Source: Dickeya dianthicola NCPPB 453 | Lineage (GTDB): Bacteria > Pseudomonadota > Gammaproteobacteria > Enterobacterales > Enterobacteriaceae | Direction of reading: 5' to 3' | Length of the DNA stretch: 64,000 nt | Assembly (NCBI RefSeq): GCF_000365305.1 | Contig: NZ_CM001841.1 | Coordinates: forward strand, 4,130,052 to 4,194,051 | In this document: one piece after another, positions 1 to 10,804 of the stretch | Numbering within the stretch: the stretch's first letter is position 1 | How the letters are laid out: every line of letters starts with the position of its first letter | Translations under genes and position numbers: made by a program | Notes under the pieces: model-generated | Database searches by the model: none | The model's input: only the letters and a program-made list of their open reading frames with translations | Told to the model about the DNA's origin: nothing

Positions 1-108
1 CCAGAGTCAACGATCTTCTTCTCGTCTTCCCCGCCTGACACCGCGCTGGCTCATCGCCGTTGCCGTGTCAGTGGATGCGCATTATAGGGACCCGAACGGG
101 TTACACAA
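1..108 (-). promoter_or_regulatory. rRNA operon promoters P1 and (partial) P2, reading leftward out of the window
   Basis: On the minus strand TATAAT (81-86) is preceded by TTGTGT (103-108) with a 16-bp spacer and followed by a GC-rich discriminator, the arrangement of rrn P1 promoters under ppGpp/DksA control. About 70 bp downstream TTGACT (5-10) matches a P2 -35 box whose -10 lies outside the window. A- and T-rich tracts at 109-150 could be an UP element. In E. coli rrnD flanks yrdA, so a 16S-23S-5S operon probably starts just beyond the left edge. Confidence 0.85.
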
Positions 109-254
109 CCATTTTTTCAATCTTTTTTTCCGTTCGCGCATTTTTCCACCCTTACGTTGAGTTATTGTGCAGGCAACGCTATTTTCTGAACAATAAAGCC
201 GGATCCGACTAAGGATCCGGGTTCTGTAACATTAATTTTAGGAGATTACGGCAT

Positions 255-800
255 ATGTCCGAGGCATTACGCCCGTTTAAAGGAATGCTGCCAGCTATCG
301 GTAAAAACGTCATGGTGGATCCTTCCAGTGTAGTTATCGGAGAGGTCACGCTGGCGGATGATGTAAGTATCTGGCCGCTAGTGGTCATCCGGGCCGATGT
401 CAACTTCATCCAAATAGGCTCGCGCACCAATATTCAGGATGGCAGCGTCTTGCACGTAACCCACCGTTCGGAAAAAAACGCGAATGGAAATCCATTAATT
501 ATCGGGGAAGATGTCACCGTCGGGCACAAGGTCATGCTACATGGTTGCACGATCGGCAATCGTGTCCTTGTGGGCATGGGTTCGATCCTTCTTGATGGCG
601 TCACCGTTGAAGATGACGTCATCATTGGCGCCGGCAGTCTGGTTTCACCGGGAAAAACGCTGGAGAAAGGTTACCTTTATCTTGGTAGTCCGGCTAAAAA
701 AGTTCGCCCACTGACAGAACAGGAGCTGGAAGGGTTGCTTTATTCATCCAATAACTATGTGCGCTGGAAAGACGAATATCTGGGCCAATCACACCAGTGA
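255..800 (+). CDS. yrdA: YrdA, gamma-carbonic anhydrase-like hexapeptide protein
   Basis: Protein of 181 aa made of left-handed beta-helix hexapeptide repeats from about residue 15 to 150, with a C-terminal helix. Three histidines at H70, H91 and H96 occupy the zinc-ligand positions of gamma-class carbonic anhydrases. Homologues form trimers and bind zinc; physiological activity of YrdA itself is not firmly established. A good ribosome binding site (AGGAG, 11 nt before ATG) fixes the start. The gene is monocistronic and divergent from the rRNA operon promoters to its left, as yrdA is in E. coli. Confidence 0.93.
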   Translation: MSEALRPFKGMLPAIGKNVMVDPSSVVIGEVTLADDVSIWPLVVIRADVNFIQIGSRTNIQDGSVLHVTHRSEKNANGNPLIIGEDVTVGHKVMLHGCTIGNRVLVGMGSILLDGVTVEDDVIIGAGSLVSPGKTLEKGYLYLGSPAKKVRPLTEQELEGLLYSSNNYVRWKDEYLGQSHQ

Positions 801-818
801 AACAATTGGCGCTTTTCA

Positions 819-1088
819 TCAATGAGTTTCATCACTAAGCAGAAAGCGCCCCTGCTCGTCGTATTCATCGTCGCGAATCAGGCGTTCAAACTCCTCTTCC
901 CAATCCCAACGATGTTCACGGAACAGTGACAGCCACTGTTCCGGCTGTGCATCACCATAGCGTTCCAGCAGAACATATCGTCTAATCACGCACTCGCGCT
1001 GGAACCCGCCTACCAGTACCGGAAAAATGATCGCCTCATCATGATCACTCCACCATTCCCGATCGGGAAACTGAACCGCCTGATTCAT
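819..1088 (-). CDS. yrdB: YrdB, DUF1488 family protein
   Basis: Small acidic soluble protein (89 aa) of the DUF1488 family, function unknown. No catalytic motif or membrane segment is visible. Its start codon overlaps the stop of aroE by ATGA, so translation is coupled, and it is the last gene of the dprA-smg-yrdD-tsaC-aroE-yrdB run. The position directly after aroE is the same as in E. coli, which supports the name. Confidence 0.88.
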   Translation of the reverse strand: MNQAVQFPDREWWSDHDEAIIFPVLVGGFQRECVIRRYVLLERYGDAQPEQWLSLFREHRWDWEEEFERLIRDDEYDEQGRFLLSDETH

Positions 1089-1912
1089 GCTCCCAGTTCC
1101 TGCTTTATTTTACGAATTACCGGCACGACATCCGGCATGACGCCATGCCACAAGCTGAACGCATGTGCCGCCTGCCAGACTAACATACCCATTCCGTCAA
1201 CATACCGTTGTGCCCCCTGCTGGATGCACCACTTCAAGAAAGGAGTCGGTTCCGACTGATAAAACATGTCATAACAACACACATCAGGAGAAATCAGAGA
1301 GGCCGGCAAATCAGGAACCTCACCCGCAACGCCTGATGAGGTGGCATTGATAATCAAATCAATATGATGGTTACCCACTTTTTCCATCGGCAACGCACTT
1401 ACCTGACCATAGCGGCTGAAATGCTCAGCCAGTGCGTCAGCTCTGGCAAATGTGCGGTTAGTGATAATTAACTCGCATCCGTACGCAAGCAAAGGCTGAA
1501 TAACGCCACGTGCTGCGCCACCCGCCCCCACCAACAACACTCGATCATGAGGGTGGATAAACTCATACTGCTGCAAATCACTCAGCAGACCAATACCATC
1601 AGTATTGTCGCCATAAAGCGAACCATTGCCTTTCTTTTGGATCGTGTTGACGGCACCAGCGGAACGGGCGCGTTCGCTCAACTCATCCATAATCGCACAT
1701 GCACGTTCCTTGAATGGAGCCGTTACATTGGCACCGCATGCGCCCTGTTGAAAAAACGCTTTCAGGCTGTCCTCAAAGCCATCCAACGGCGCCAGTATTC
1801 GCTCGTAGGTCAGCGAGATTCCCGTCTGCTCGGCAAACAGCGCATGAATGCGCGGCGATTTGCTGTGCGCGATAGGATGACCAAAAACCGCAAAAGATTG
1901 ACTCACGGACAC
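1085..1912 (-). CDS. aroE: Shikimate dehydrogenase (NADP+)
   Basis: Reduces 3-dehydroshikimate to shikimate with NADPH, the fourth step of chorismate synthesis. The 275-aa protein has the substrate motif SKSP (17-20), the catalytic lysine K68 in NVTAPFK, the conserved aspartate in DNTDG (about 102-106) and the NADP-binding turn GAGGAA (129-134). Length matches the family (272 in E. coli). It lies 18 bp downstream of tsaC and overlaps yrdB, in an operon otherwise devoted to tRNA modification and DNA uptake or repair proteins. Confidence 0.96.
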   Translation of the reverse strand: MSVSQSFAVFGHPIAHSKSPRIHALFAEQTGISLTYERILAPLDGFEDSLKAFFQQGACGANVTAPFKERACAIMDELSERARSAGAVNTIQKKGNGSLYGDNTDGIGLLSDLQQYEFIHPHDRVLLVGAGGAARGVIQPLLAYGCELIITNRTFARADALAEHFSRYGQVSALPMEKVGNHHIDLIINATSSGVAGEVPDLPASLISPDVCCYDMFYQSEPTPFLKWCIQQGAQRYVDGMGMLVWQAAHAFSLWHGVMPDVVPVIRKIKQELGA

Positions 1913-1930
1913 TTTGTTCTCCAGTACTTG

Positions 1931-2500
1931 CTACCCCTGACGCAACATTTCTCCCGTCAGGGCATCACGAATTTCCGATGGATTCAAACGACCACCAACC
2001 TCGCCATTCAGGACAGGGAAACGCTCGCCAAACTGCTTCGCCACTTCTCTGACGGTACGACACGGCGGCTGGCCGCTCAGATTAGCACTGGTAGAAACCA
2101 GCGGCTTCCCGAATGCCAGGCACAGCTGTTTCACCAGTGGGTGAGCGCTAACTCGCACCGCCAGTGAAGTGAACCGTCCGGTCAGCCAATCCGGCGTCAC
2201 CGTTTTGGCCGGGAGCACCCAGGTAACCGGCCCTGGCCAGGAGGCAAAGATGGTCTGACGTTGCATGTCCGACAAGGCAGACATTTCGACATAAGGCTCC
2301 AGTTGCTGAAAATCCGCCGCAATCAGGATCAGCCCTTTTTCACGTGGACGTTGCTTCAACGCCAACAAACGCTCTACCGCCGTTTCACTATCAGGATCAC
2401 ACCCCAGCCCAAACACAGCCTCCGTTGGGTAGGCGATCACATTATCTTCCCGCAGTTGCTGTAACAGCGGTGCCAAATCTTCAGAATTTACATTACTCAT
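1931..2500 (-). CDS. tsaC: Threonylcarbamoyl-AMP synthase TsaC
   Basis: Makes L-threonylcarbamoyl-AMP from threonine, bicarbonate and ATP, the first step of t6A37 modification of ANN-decoding tRNAs. The protein is a single YrdC domain with the typical motifs [12 protein letters not shown] near the N-terminus, [19 protein letters not shown] and STSANLSG. I chose the ATG at 2500, giving 189 aa (190 in E. coli), over an ATG 17 codons upstream; the chosen start overlaps the yrdD stop by 8 nt as in relatives. Confidence 0.93.
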   Translation of the reverse strand: MSNVNSEDLAPLLQQLREDNVIAYPTEAVFGLGCDPDSETAVERLLALKQRPREKGLILIAADFQQLEPYVEMSALSDMQRQTIFASWPGPVTWVLPAKTVTPDWLTGRFTSLAVRVSAHPLVKQLCLAFGKPLVSTSANLSGQPPCRTVREVAKQFGERFPVLNGEVGGRLNPSEIRDALTGEMLRQG

Positions 2501-3050
2501 CACAATGACTTTCTTCAGCCGATACCGGCTTTCCACACAATTTACTGGCACAAAAGCGCCTTACGCCCTGCGCAGTTTTTTTCTCTATCAATAACGGGTA
2601 ATGGCAATATTCGCATTCCCCGGCGATCGGTTTATGGTTTAGCGTGAACTGACAGGCAGGATAACGTTCGCAGGAGTGAAACGTCTTGCCATAACGGGAT
2701 TTACGCTGAAGCAATCGGCCTTCATGGCACTGGGGACATGTTAGGGTCGTTTCGTCTGGGCGATCGATGGCTTCCGTATGCTCGCATTCAGGATAGTTAC
2801 TGCAACAGATGAACATGCCATAACGTCCCTGACGCAGCACCAGCGCCGACTGGCAACGCGGGCAATGCTGCCCATCCAGCACCTTCACCACATGCCCATC
2901 AGCATAGGCTTTAAGCGGTCGAATATAATGGCATTCGGGATAACGGGAACAGCCAAGAAACGGGCCGTGCTGCCCGGAACGGATAACCAACACGGCCCCA
3001 CATTCAGGGCACACCTGCTGCTTTTCAGCAATAAGTATGGTTTTGGTCAT
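2493..3050 (-). CDS. yrdD: YrdD, topoisomerase I-type zinc-ribbon protein
   Basis: 185-aa protein of four consecutive C4 zinc ribbons resembling the C-terminal zinc fingers of DNA topoisomerase I. The pairs CPEC...CSRYPEC, CPRC...CSNYPEC, CPQC...CERYPAC and CEYC...C are each visible. It lacks any topoisomerase catalytic domain, so nucleic-acid binding is the likely activity; the role is unknown. The gene sits between smg (19 bp upstream) and tsaC (8-nt overlap). Confidence 0.9.
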   Translation of the reverse strand: MTKTILIAEKQQVCPECGAVLVIRSGQHGPFLGCSRYPECHYIRPLKAYADGHVVKVLDGQHCPRCQSALVLRQGRYGMFICCSNYPECEHTEAIDRPDETTLTCPQCHEGRLLQRKSRYGKTFHSCERYPACQFTLNHKPIAGECEYCHYPLLIEKKTAQGVRRFCASKLCGKPVSAEESHCDE

Positions 3051-3069
3051 GATTTACTTTGATTCCCGA

Positions 3070-3543
3070 TTACTGCAAATACCCTTCATTGGCTTCAAAG
3101 AGTAAATCTTCCATTTGCTGATAAGCATTTTCGCAACCTGGCACATTGAACAGCACCATCAGAATGACCCATTTTAGATCTTCCAGGTCAAAATCCTGCG
3201 TTTCAAGCGCCATCACCCGATCAATAACCATCTCACGGGTTTCCAGATTGAGCACTTTAATCTGCTCAAGAAACAGCAAAAAGCCGCGACAATCCACATC
3301 CAGACGTTGTTCCTCTTCAGCGGTATAAATGCGCAACGCCAGAGAGTCGCTGGTCAATGCCAGTGGCGGGGTTTGCCCTTCCTGCAAGTCGGCCAATTTT
3401 TCCAGCCAGTCCAACGCGCTGTAGATATCGTCACGATCAAATCCCGCGCGGGTGAGGTCATCAGTCAACGTATCTTGATCAACACGCATTTCGGTTTCAT
3501 TGTGGATGTAAGTTTCAAACAAGTACATGAGTACGTCGAACAT
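3070..3543 (-). CDS. smg: Smg, DUF494 family protein
   Basis: 157-aa acidic protein of the Smg (DUF494) family, usually encoded next to dprA in gammaproteobacteria; function unknown. No membrane segment or catalytic motif is apparent. The ATG at 3543 follows GGAGG with good spacing, inside the 3' end of dprA (29-nt overlap), which argues for translational coupling with dprA. Confidence 0.9.
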   Translation of the reverse strand: MFDVLMYLFETYIHNETEMRVDQDTLTDDLTRAGFDRDDIYSALDWLEKLADLQEGQTPPLALTSDSLALRIYTAEEEQRLDVDCRGFLLFLEQIKVLNLETREMVIDRVMALETQDFDLEDLKWVILMVLFNVPGCENAYQQMEDLLFEANEGYLQ

Positions 3544-4648
3544 GGCCTGCCCTCCTTATACGGACATAGCCGCCGGGTACAGCTGCGATCCACCCTGCTA
3601 ACTCCAGATCCAGTAACTTACTCACCACCTCTGGCACAGGTTGGCCGGCACGTTCAGCGACAACGTCAACAGGTGTAACCTCATCTCCTACGGTAGCCAA
3701 CACATCAGCAAATGGCAATTCCAGTTCACCTTCCGTCGCACAAATAATTTCCGGAATGCCCTCACTGGGAATATCGGCAAACCAGCGCAGTCCATTATGG
3801 AGTTGTTCAAAAATGTCCTGAGGTTGGGTAACCAGACTTGCCCCTTGCTGTATCAACCAATGGTTACCTTCCGTCATCGGATTCCCAATCGGACCGGGCA
3901 GAGCGAATACCTCACGATTTTGCTCCAATGCATAACGCGCCGTCACCAGCGAGCCGCTACGCATTGATGCTTCCACCACCAGAACGCCCAGACTTAATCC
4001 GCTGATGATACGATTGCGGCGAGGGAAATTTACCGGTAGCGGTCGGGTATTCAGGGGAAATTCCGATATCAGCGCCCCACCCTGCTGCACAATTGCATCC
4101 GCCAACGCCAGATGCCGGCGCGGATAAAGCTGGTTTAATCCGCTCCCCAATACCGCAATGGTTTTCCCGCCAGCCTGCAGGGCGGCCTGATGGGCAATGC
4201 CATCAATCCCCACGGCAAGTCCGCTGGTTATCGTCAGACGATTCAGGCTGAGTTGCTGGCTAAAGACATGCCCCCACTGTTCGCCGTAAGCGCTGTTGTT
4301 GCGACTGCCAATCACCGCGACCTGCGGAGATGATAGTACGCCAACATCTCCAGCGACATACAAACATACCGGGGGAGAAACGATGTTACTGAGCAAAGGG
4401 GGATAATCGGCGCTGTTGAATGTCACCAGGTGATGATCCGGCTTTTCCAGCCAATGCGCTGTATTCTGGATATCCAGATCGCTCAGGGCGAGAAACTGGT
4501 CGGCCTGACTTTCCGTTAAGCCCAGCGATTTCAGATATCCCGCCGGATACGAGTTTTCGGCTTGCAATTGACTGAACAATGCCGCGCGCCGTTTGGCGCC
4601 AAGGCCCTTAACCGACGCCAGACGCAACCAAATTTCCATATCCGTCAT
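3515..4648 (-). CDS. dprA: DNA processing protein DprA (Smf)
   Basis: DprA binds incoming single-stranded DNA and loads RecA during natural transformation; in enterics the family is conserved although competence is rarely observed. The 377-aa protein has an N-terminal SAM-like region, the Rossmann-fold DNA-binding core ([36 protein letters not shown]) and a C-terminal winged-helix DML1-like domain. An ATG at 4696 would add 16 residues; I prefer 4648 because GGAG precedes it and the E. coli protein starts at the equivalent place. It is divergent from def. Confidence 0.92.
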   Translation of the reverse strand: MTDMEIWLRLASVKGLGAKRRAALFSQLQAENSYPAGYLKSLGLTESQADQFLALSDLDIQNTAHWLEKPDHHLVTFNSADYPPLLSNIVSPPVCLYVAGDVGVLSSPQVAVIGSRNNSAYGEQWGHVFSQQLSLNRLTITSGLAVGIDGIAHQAALQAGGKTIAVLGSGLNQLYPRRHLALADAIVQQGGALISEFPLNTRPLPVNFPRRNRIISGLSLGVLVVEASMRSGSLVTARYALEQNREVFALPGPIGNPMTEGNHWLIQQGASLVTQPQDIFEQLHNGLRWFADIPSEGIPEIICATEGELELPFADVLATVGDEVTPVDVVAERAGQPVPEVVSKLLDLELAGWIAAVPGGYVRIRRAGHVRRTHVLV

Positions 4649-4760
4649 ATCCCACTCCGCATCCTGCTGTGCCACGGCCGTGATACTGTCAATCACTCTC
4701 AGAAATGTCTACAATAAAGACTGGAGTAGTCTAACCACCTGAATACAGATCTAAACATAT

Positions 4761-5270
4761 ATGTCAGTGTTGCAAGTATTACATTTCCCCGATGAGCGGC
4801 TTCGCATTAAGGCGCAACCGGTAAAAGAAGTTAATGCAGAGATTCAGCGTATCGTGGACGATATGTTCGATACCATGTACGAGGAAGAAGGCATTGGCCT
4901 CGCGGCCACGCAAGTTGATATCCATCGGCGCATCATCGTAATTGATGTTTCAGAAGAGCGGAATCAACGACTGGTCTTGATCAACCCGGAACTGCTGGAG
5001 AAATCCGGTGATACCGGAATTGAAGAAGGCTGTTTGTCCATTCCTGAAACTCGTGCGTTGGTTCCGCGGGCAGAACATGTCAACGTGCGCGCGCTGGATC
5101 GCGAAGGTAAACCGTTTGAGCTGGAAGCCGACGGCTTGCTGGCGATTTGTATTCAGCATGAAATGGACCATCTGGTTGGTAAACTGTTTATCGACTACCT
5201 GTCACCGCTGAAGCGCCAACGCATTCGCCAAAAGCTGGAAAAATTGGCCAGACAAAACAGCAAGGCATAA
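4761..5270 (+). CDS. def: Peptide deformylase
   Basis: Removes the formyl group from the N-terminal methionine of nascent proteins. All three family motifs are present in 169 aa: EGIGLAATQ (43-51), EGCLSIP with metal ligand C91, and QHEMDHL with metal ligands H133 and H137 and catalytic E134. It forms an operon with fmt (38 bp downstream), so the enzymes that add and remove the formyl group are made together. Divergent from dprA. Confidence 0.97.
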   Translation: MSVLQVLHFPDERLRIKAQPVKEVNAEIQRIVDDMFDTMYEEEGIGLAATQVDIHRRIIVIDVSEERNQRLVLINPELLEKSGDTGIEEGCLSIPETRALVPRAEHVNVRALDREGKPFELEADGLLAICIQHEMDHLVGKLFIDYLSPLKRQRIRQKLEKLARQNSKA

Positions 5271-5308
5271 ACAGCCTCGCAAAACCGATCTCCAGACAGG
5301 GAAACCAC

Positions 5309-6250
5309 GTGTCATTACGCATTATTTTCGCAGGAACGCCTGATTTTGCCGCACAGCATCTTGCGGGGCTGCTTTCGTCAGAACATGAAGTTGTCGGCGT
5401 GTTTACCCAACCGGACCGTCCGGCAGGCCGCGGCAACAAGCTAACGCCCAGCCCGGTTAAAGTCCTAGCTGAACAGCATGGTATTCCGGTATTCCAACCC
5501 AAATCATTACGCCCTGTTGAGAATCAACAATTGGTGGCGGAACTGGATGCAGATGTCATGGTTGTGGTTGCCTATGGCCTAATCCTGCCGCAAGCCGTGC
5601 TGGATATGCCTCGTCAGGGATGCATCAATGTGCATGGGTCGTTGCTGCCGCGCTGGCGTGGGGCAGCGCCGATACAGCGCGCGCTCTGGGCTGGCGATAA
5701 ACAGACTGGAGTCACGATCATGCAGATGGACGCCGGGCTGGATACTGGCGCCATGCTTCACAAAATCGAATGCCCGATTCTGCCGGATGACACCAGCGCC
5801 ACGCTGTATGACAAGCTGGCAAAGCTGGGTCCTCAGGGATTGATGAATACACTGGCGCAATTGTCCGCCTATCAGGCGGCCGCAGAAACACAAGACGACG
5901 GTCTGGCAACCTATGCAGAAAAACTGAGCAAGGAAGAAGCGCGTCTGGACTGGCAATTGTCGGCAAAACAGCTGGAACGCTGCATCCGCGCCTTCAATCC
6001 GTGGCCAGTCAGCTATTTTCTGATTGAGGAGCAACCGGTAAAAATTTGGAAAGCAGAGGCGCTGAACGATTCGCATCAGCAACAGCCGGGAACCATACTT
6101 GCTGCCGATAAAGACGGCATCCGGATTGCTACCGCTGACGGCGTATTAAATATTCAGATCCTGCAGCCATCGGGTAAAAAAGCCATGTCAGCGCAGGATT
6201 TGCTTAACTCTCGCCGCGAATGGTTCACCCCTAGCCATACACTGGCCTGA
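5309..6250 (+). CDS. fmt: Methionyl-tRNA formyltransferase
   Basis: Transfers a formyl group from 10-formyl-tetrahydrofolate to Met-tRNAfMet. The 313-aa protein has the N-terminal Rossmann formyltransferase domain with catalytic N107, H109 ([16 protein letters not shown]) and D145, and a C-terminal OB-like tRNA-binding domain from about residue 205. Length is that of the family (315 in E. coli). It is followed by a short inverted repeat and then rsmB. Confidence 0.97.
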   Translation: MSLRIIFAGTPDFAAQHLAGLLSSEHEVVGVFTQPDRPAGRGNKLTPSPVKVLAEQHGIPVFQPKSLRPVENQQLVAELDADVMVVVAYGLILPQAVLDMPRQGCINVHGSLLPRWRGAAPIQRALWAGDKQTGVTIMQMDAGLDTGAMLHKIECPILPDDTSATLYDKLAKLGPQGLMNTLAQLSAYQAAAETQDDGLATYAEKLSKEEARLDWQLSAKQLERCIRAFNPWPVSYFLIEEQPVKIWKAEALNDSHQQQPGTILAADKDGIRIATADGVLNIQILQPSGKKAMSAQDLLNSRREWFTPSHTLA

Positions 6251-6257
6251 TACCACG

Positions 6258-6280
6258 GTACCGACCTTACATGTCGGTAC
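6258..6280 (+). repeat. Inverted repeat between fmt and rsmB
   Basis: GTACCGAC and GTCGGTAC form a perfect 8-bp stem with a 7-nt loop, just after the fmt stop. There is no strong T-run behind it, so it may be an mRNA stability or weak attenuation hairpin rather than a full terminator. Confidence 0.45.
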
Positions 6281-6310
6281 TACTGACATTTTCCTATCTG
6301 TTCTAAACCG

Positions 6311-7606
6311 ATGAAAAGCAAATATAATCTTCGTAGCATTGCCGCCACTGCTCTTGTCCAGGTTGTCGAACAAGGACAATCACTCAGCCACCTGCTGCCT
6401 GCGCTTCAGCGAGACATCAGTGAGAAAGATCGTGGCCTGCTGCAGGAGATCTGCTTTGGCGTATTACGCGTATTACCACAGTTGGATTGGTATCTCCGCC
6501 AACTGATGGCCAAACCGCTCACCGGCAAGCAGAAGGTACTGCATTATCTGTTGATGGTAGGTCTTTATCAGCTCGTCCATACCCGTATTCCTCCCCATGC
6601 TGCGCTGGCGGAAACGGTTAATGGCGCCGTTGCCCTGAAACGGCCTCAGTTGAAAGGGTTGATCAACGGCGTATTGCGCCAGTTCCAGCGACAGCAGGAC
6701 GAATTGCAACAACGGCTGCAGAACAATCCGGCACGCTATGCGCACCCCGATTGGCTACTGCAACGACTGAAAAAGGCCTATCCCGGGCAATGGGAGCACA
6801 TCGTCGAGGCGAACAATCAGCATCCGCCCATGTGGTTACGAGTCAACCAGCAGCATCATACCCGGTCTGCCTATCTGACGTTACTGCAGGGAAAAGAGAT
6901 AGTAGCTTACCCTCATTCTTTCTATTCGGATGCAATTCGACTGGAGACACCTTGCGCTGTCAATCAATTACCGGGGTTCGAGCAAGGCTGGGTCACCGTA
7001 CAGGATGCATCGGCGCAAGGCTGTATCCACTGGCTGTCACCGCAAGACCACGAAGACATCCTCGATCTATGCGCCGCGCCTGGCGGCAAGACAACTCACA
7101 TACTTGAAGCCGCTCCCCATGCTCACGTACTTGCCGTCGACGTGGATGAGCAACGGCTGAAGCGGGTCAGAGAAAATTTGCAACGCCTTGGTCAGCATGC
7201 TGAGGTCAGATGTGGAGATGGCCGAACACCAACAGAATGGTGTGGAGACAAGCTCTTTGACCGTATTTTGCTTGATGCTCCTTGCTCCGCTACTGGCGTC
7301 ATTCGCCGTCACCCGGATATCAAGTGGCTGCGCCGCGATAGCGACATTGCCGAACTGGCTTCTCTGCAACAAGCAATTCTGGAGGCTATCTGGCCACGGC
7401 TTAAAAGCGGCGGCACGCTGGTATACGCCACCTGCTCTATACTACCAGAGGAAAATCACCAGCAAGTGGCCGCATTTCTGCAACGCCATCCCGATGCTGC
7501 ATTGGTTGATACCGGCAGCCCGGAACACCCTGGGATTCAGAAGTTACCCTCGGCAGAAGATGGCGATGGTTTCTTTTATGCGAAGCTGGTAAAAAACGGG
7601 CAATAG
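6311..7606 (+). CDS. rsmB: 16S rRNA m5C967 methyltransferase
   Basis: Methylates C967 of 16S rRNA with S-adenosylmethionine. The 431-aa protein has an N-terminal NusB-like helical domain (about 1-140) and a Rossmann methyltransferase domain with the SAM motif DLCAAPGGK (252-260), the catalytic cysteine C325 in LDAPCSATG and the second conserved cysteine C375 in ATCS. It is the third gene of the def-fmt-rsmB-trkA cluster, the same order as in E. coli. Confidence 0.96.
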   Translation: MKSKYNLRSIAATALVQVVEQGQSLSHLLPALQRDISEKDRGLLQEICFGVLRVLPQLDWYLRQLMAKPLTGKQKVLHYLLMVGLYQLVHTRIPPHAALAETVNGAVALKRPQLKGLINGVLRQFQRQQDELQQRLQNNPARYAHPDWLLQRLKKAYPGQWEHIVEANNQHPPMWLRVNQQHHTRSAYLTLLQGKEIVAYPHSFYSDAIRLETPCAVNQLPGFEQGWVTVQDASAQGCIHWLSPQDHEDILDLCAAPGGKTTHILEAAPHAHVLAVDVDEQRLKRVRENLQRLGQHAEVRCGDGRTPTEWCGDKLFDRILLDAPCSATGVIRRHPDIKWLRRDSDIAELASLQQAILEAIWPRLKSGGTLVYATCSILPEENHQQVAAFLQRHPDAALVDTGSPEHPGIQKLPSAEDGDGFFYAKLVKNGQ

Positions 7607-7656
7607 CTCTATCCGGCTGATAAGCCCCGACAGAAACAGACACGGCAGAAATCACG

Positions 7657-9033
7657 ATGAAGATAATTATTCTTGGTGCAGGTCAGGTTGGCGGAACGCT
7701 GGCAGAAAATCTGTCAGGCGAAAATAATGATATTACCGTTGTGGACACCAACACGACCCGGCTGCGCCAGCTTCAGGACAAATTCGATCTGCGCGTGGTG
7801 ACTGGCTATGCCTCCCATCCGCGCGTATTACGCGAAGCGGGCGCGGAAGATGCGGATATGCTAATCGCCGTAACCAATTCCGACGAAACCAACATGATAG
7901 CCTGTCAGGTGGCTTACTCCTTGTTCAATACTCCCAATCGCATTGCGCGTATCCGCGCATCGGAGTATATCCGTGAATCTGAGCAGTTGTTTCAGGCAGA
8001 AGCCGTTCCAATCGATCACCTTATTTCGCCAGAACAACTGGTTATCGACAATATTTATAAATTGATCGAGTATCCGGGCGCATTACAAGTGGTCAATTTT
8101 GCCGAAGGCAAAGTCAGTATTGCTGCGGTAAATGCGTACTATGGCGGGCCTCTGGTGGGTAATGCTATTGCAACGATGCGCGACCATATGCCTCACATAG
8201 AAACACGGGTCGCAGCAATTTTTCGTCATGACCGGCCGATTCGTCCTCAAGGCTCAACCGTGATTGAAGCCGGCGATGAGGTGTTCTTTATCGCCGCGTC
8301 ACAGCATATTCGGGCGGTGATGAGTGAGATGCAACGGCTGGAGAAACCCTATAAGCGCATTATGATTGTCGGGGGTGGGAATGTGGGTGCGGGTCTGGCC
8401 CTCAAGCTCGAAAAGGATTATAGCGTCAAGCTAATAGAGCGCGACGCACTGCGGGCAGCTGAATTAGCGGAGCGCTTGCAACACACCATCGTCTTCCACG
8501 GTGATGCTTCCGACCAGGAGCTGCTGGCTCAGGAGCATGTTGAACAAATTGATGTATTCATCGCAATCACCAACGATGATGAAGCTAATATCATGTCGGC
8601 CATGCTGGCAAAACGGATGGGGGCCAAAAAAGCGATGGTACTGATCCAGCGCCGGGCCTATGTCGATCTAGTGCAGGGCAGTGTTATTGATGTTGCTATT
8701 TCGCCACAGCAGGCCACTATTTCTGCATTGCTGGGACATGTTCGTAAAGCGGATATCGTCAGCGTATCGTCGCTACGACGCGGCGTAGCCGAAGCAATTG
8801 AGGCAATTGCGCATGGTGATGAAGGCACATCGAAAGTAGTAGGTCGTATGATCGCCGATATCAAACTGCCGCCAGGAACAATTATCGGGGCAATTGTGCG
8901 CGGCGACGACGTTATCATTGCCAATAACAATTTGCAGATAGAACAGGGTGACCATGTCATCATGTTTTTAACTGACAAGAAATATGTCTCTGACGTCGAG
9001 CGTTTATTCCAACCCAGCCCATTCTTCCTCTAA
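7657..9033 (+). CDS. trkA: Trk potassium uptake NAD-binding subunit TrkA
   Basis: Peripheral cytoplasmic regulator of the TrkH/TrkG potassium channels, binding NAD(H) and nucleotides. The 458-aa protein is a tandem duplication: RCK_N with GAGQVGG (7-13) plus RCK_C, then a second RCK_N with GGGNVGAG at about 239-246 plus RCK_C. No membrane helix is present, as expected. Last gene of the def cluster; mscL follows 102 bp later with its own ribosome binding site. Confidence 0.96.
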   Translation: MKIIILGAGQVGGTLAENLSGENNDITVVDTNTTRLRQLQDKFDLRVVTGYASHPRVLREAGAEDADMLIAVTNSDETNMIACQVAYSLFNTPNRIARIRASEYIRESEQLFQAEAVPIDHLISPEQLVIDNIYKLIEYPGALQVVNFAEGKVSIAAVNAYYGGPLVGNAIATMRDHMPHIETRVAAIFRHDRPIRPQGSTVIEAGDEVFFIAASQHIRAVMSEMQRLEKPYKRIMIVGGGNVGAGLALKLEKDYSVKLIERDALRAAELAERLQHTIVFHGDASDQELLAQEHVEQIDVFIAITNDDEANIMSAMLAKRMGAKKAMVLIQRRAYVDLVQGSVIDVAISPQQATISALLGHVRKADIVSVSSLRRGVAEAIEAIAHGDEGTSKVVGRMIADIKLPPGTIIGAIVRGDDVIIANNNLQIEQGDHVIMFLTDKKYVSDVERLFQPSPFFL

Positions 9034-9135
9034 CCTTCCCCCAGGGCGTTTTTATCCTGCGCCTTGGGATATCCCTTTTTGGTAAATTCCCCATCACTTG
9101 TTAAAATTAAAAAAGGTTTTATCGGGGAGAATGCT

Positions 9136-9561
9136 ATGAGCTTTATAAAAGAGTTTCGTGAATTCGCTATGCGCGGCAACGTGGTTGACCTAGCCGTCGG
9201 GGTCATTATCGGCGCCGCGTTCGGGAAAATCGTATCGTCGTTAGTATCGGACATTATCATGCCGCCACTGGGACTATTGATCGGCGGTGTCGATTTCAAA
9301 CAGTTTCATTGGGTTTTGCGAGAGGCGCAAGGCAATATAGCCGCCGTCAGTATTAATTATGGCGCATTCATTCAGAATATTCTTGATTTTATCATCATTG
9401 CATTCGCCATTTTTATGGCGATCAAGCTAATGAATAAATTACGTCGTACCCAGCAGGAAGAACCAGATGCGCCGACCAAGATCAGCTCAGAAGAAAAATT
9501 ACTGATGGAGATCCGAGATTTACTCAAACAACAGGCCGATAGCCATTCCAAAAATGCATGA
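9136..9561 (+). CDS. mscL: Large-conductance mechanosensitive channel MscL
   Basis: Homopentameric inner-membrane tension valve that releases solutes on hypo-osmotic shock. The 141-aa protein has the N-terminal amphipathic S1 helix ([15 protein letters not shown]), a glycine-rich TM1 (about 16-45), a periplasmic loop, TM2 (about 75-100) and a charged cytoplasmic helix. The ATG at 9136 after GGGGAGA gives the conserved N-terminus; an ATG 24 codons upstream is not used in relatives. Confidence 0.96.
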   Translation: MSFIKEFREFAMRGNVVDLAVGVIIGAAFGKIVSSLVSDIIMPPLGLLIGGVDFKQFHWVLREAQGNIAAVSINYGAFIQNILDFIIIAFAIFMAIKLMNKLRRTQQEEPDAPTKISSEEKLLMEIRDLLKQQADSHSKNA

Positions 9562-9586
9562 TTGTCTTAACGACGGAATTAACATG

Positions 9587-9790
9587 TCAGAAGACCAGTG
9601 GTAAGAGCATTGTTTTCTTACCACTGGCCTCCCAGTTCTTGCCCTGTGCTTTTTGATATTTCTCTTTCCGGCGATAGCTCCCTTTACCTTTTGCATTCTG
9701 CTCAACACGCTGGCGAAACAGAGGATCATGAAGCAACGCTTCAATCGCGTTATCTTTTATCTGCCCTTTGGTATGGCGATAGTGTGACAT
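9587..9790 (-). CDS. arfA: Alternative ribosome-rescue factor A
   Basis: ArfA recruits RF2 to ribosomes stalled on non-stop mRNA and backs up trans-translation. The 67-aa reading frame begins with the highly conserved [20 protein letters not shown] segment (about 6-25), followed by a basic tail with [12 protein letters not shown] and NWEASGKK. Functional ArfA in E. coli is made from truncated mRNA; this copy likewise has a perfect hairpin inside the last codons (9595-9627). Convergent with mscL. Confidence 0.93.
   Translation of the reverse strand: MSHYRHTKGQIKDNAIEALLHDPLFRQRVEQNAKGKGSYRRKEKYQKAQGKNWEASGKKTMLLPLVF
9595..9627 (-). promoter_or_regulatory. Hairpin inside the arfA coding region (RNase III site or terminator)
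   Basis: CCAGTGGTAAGA and TCTTACCACTGG form a 12-bp perfect stem with a 9-nt loop lying entirely within the 3' end of the arfA frame. In E. coli the equivalent hairpin is cut by RNase III or terminates transcription, so arfA mRNA lacks a stop codon and its product is destroyed by tmRNA unless trans-translation fails. The stem seen here implies the same control. Confidence 0.8.
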
Positions 9791-9850
9791 AAATCTACCT
9801 CATTCGGTGGATATAACATTCAAAGTAAACTGCCTTTGATAGCAAGCAGT

Positions 9851-10237
9851 TCAGTCATCTTTAACAGAGATATTCTTCTCTAGCCTGATGCCTAATGCAT
9901 GCTGATAAGACCCTTTCAGAAAATCGGTATTCATTCCTGACAGCTGCAGGCATAACTCCAGCGCCTTGAGTCGCTGGGATAAATCGGCATAGTCTGTTGA
10001 TGCAGGGTCAGCCGCACGCAGTAAATTTGCCAATGTCAGCGCCTCTTTGCGATCGGACAGTTCAGGAGGCAAAAAACCGCCATTCTTCATCAAATGGTAT
10101 GCGCTGCGTAGTTCAGCAGGAACAGCGCTATTGTCATCCAACTGAAGCGGCTTACCGCTTCCTGGCAAATGCTCCAACTCCCCACGTTTTTGCGCCTCGA
10201 TGATATGGCGCTCGGCCCACTCATCAATAGGAAACAT
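9851..10237 (-). CDS. yhdN: YhdN, DUF1992 (DnaJ-homologue subfamily C28-like) protein
   Basis: 128-aa soluble protein of the DUF1992 family; function unknown. The family signature is visible as DEWAERHIIEAQKRGELEHL, followed by PGSGKPLQLDD and PAELRSAYHLMKN. I chose ATG 10237, preceded by GGGAGG, rather than an ATG nine codons upstream. In E. coli zntR lies between arfA and yhdN; no zntR is present in the 60-bp gap here. Confidence 0.88.
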   Translation of the reverse strand: MFPIDEWAERHIIEAQKRGELEHLPGSGKPLQLDDNSAVPAELRSAYHLMKNGGFLPPELSDRKEALTLANLLRAADPASTDYADLSQRLKALELCLQLSGMNTDFLKGSYQHALGIRLEKNISVKDD

Positions 10238-10330
10238 AACACGGCCTCCCGCACAATTTTTCACCTACATGATAGAAGATTGCAGAGTGCTCGAACAGCA
10301 GTAACAAGGCGAGGTTTAAAATGAGGACGT

Positions 10331-10358
10331 AAAAAAACCGGGTTTCCCCGGTTTTTTT
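10331..10358 (-). terminator. Terminator of the alpha operon after rplQ
   Basis: An A7-ACCGGG... stem pairs with CCCGGT-T7 around a short loop, followed on the minus strand by the T-run. It lies 13 nt after the rplQ stop and ends the rpsM-rpsK-rpsD-rpoA-rplQ transcript. The symmetric A and T tracts make it bidirectional. Confidence 0.9.
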
Positions 10359-10371
10359 ACACTAGTGCAAA

Positions 10372-10788
<417 letters not shown>

Positions 10789-10804
10789 TTAACCTGTGAT
10801 CCGG

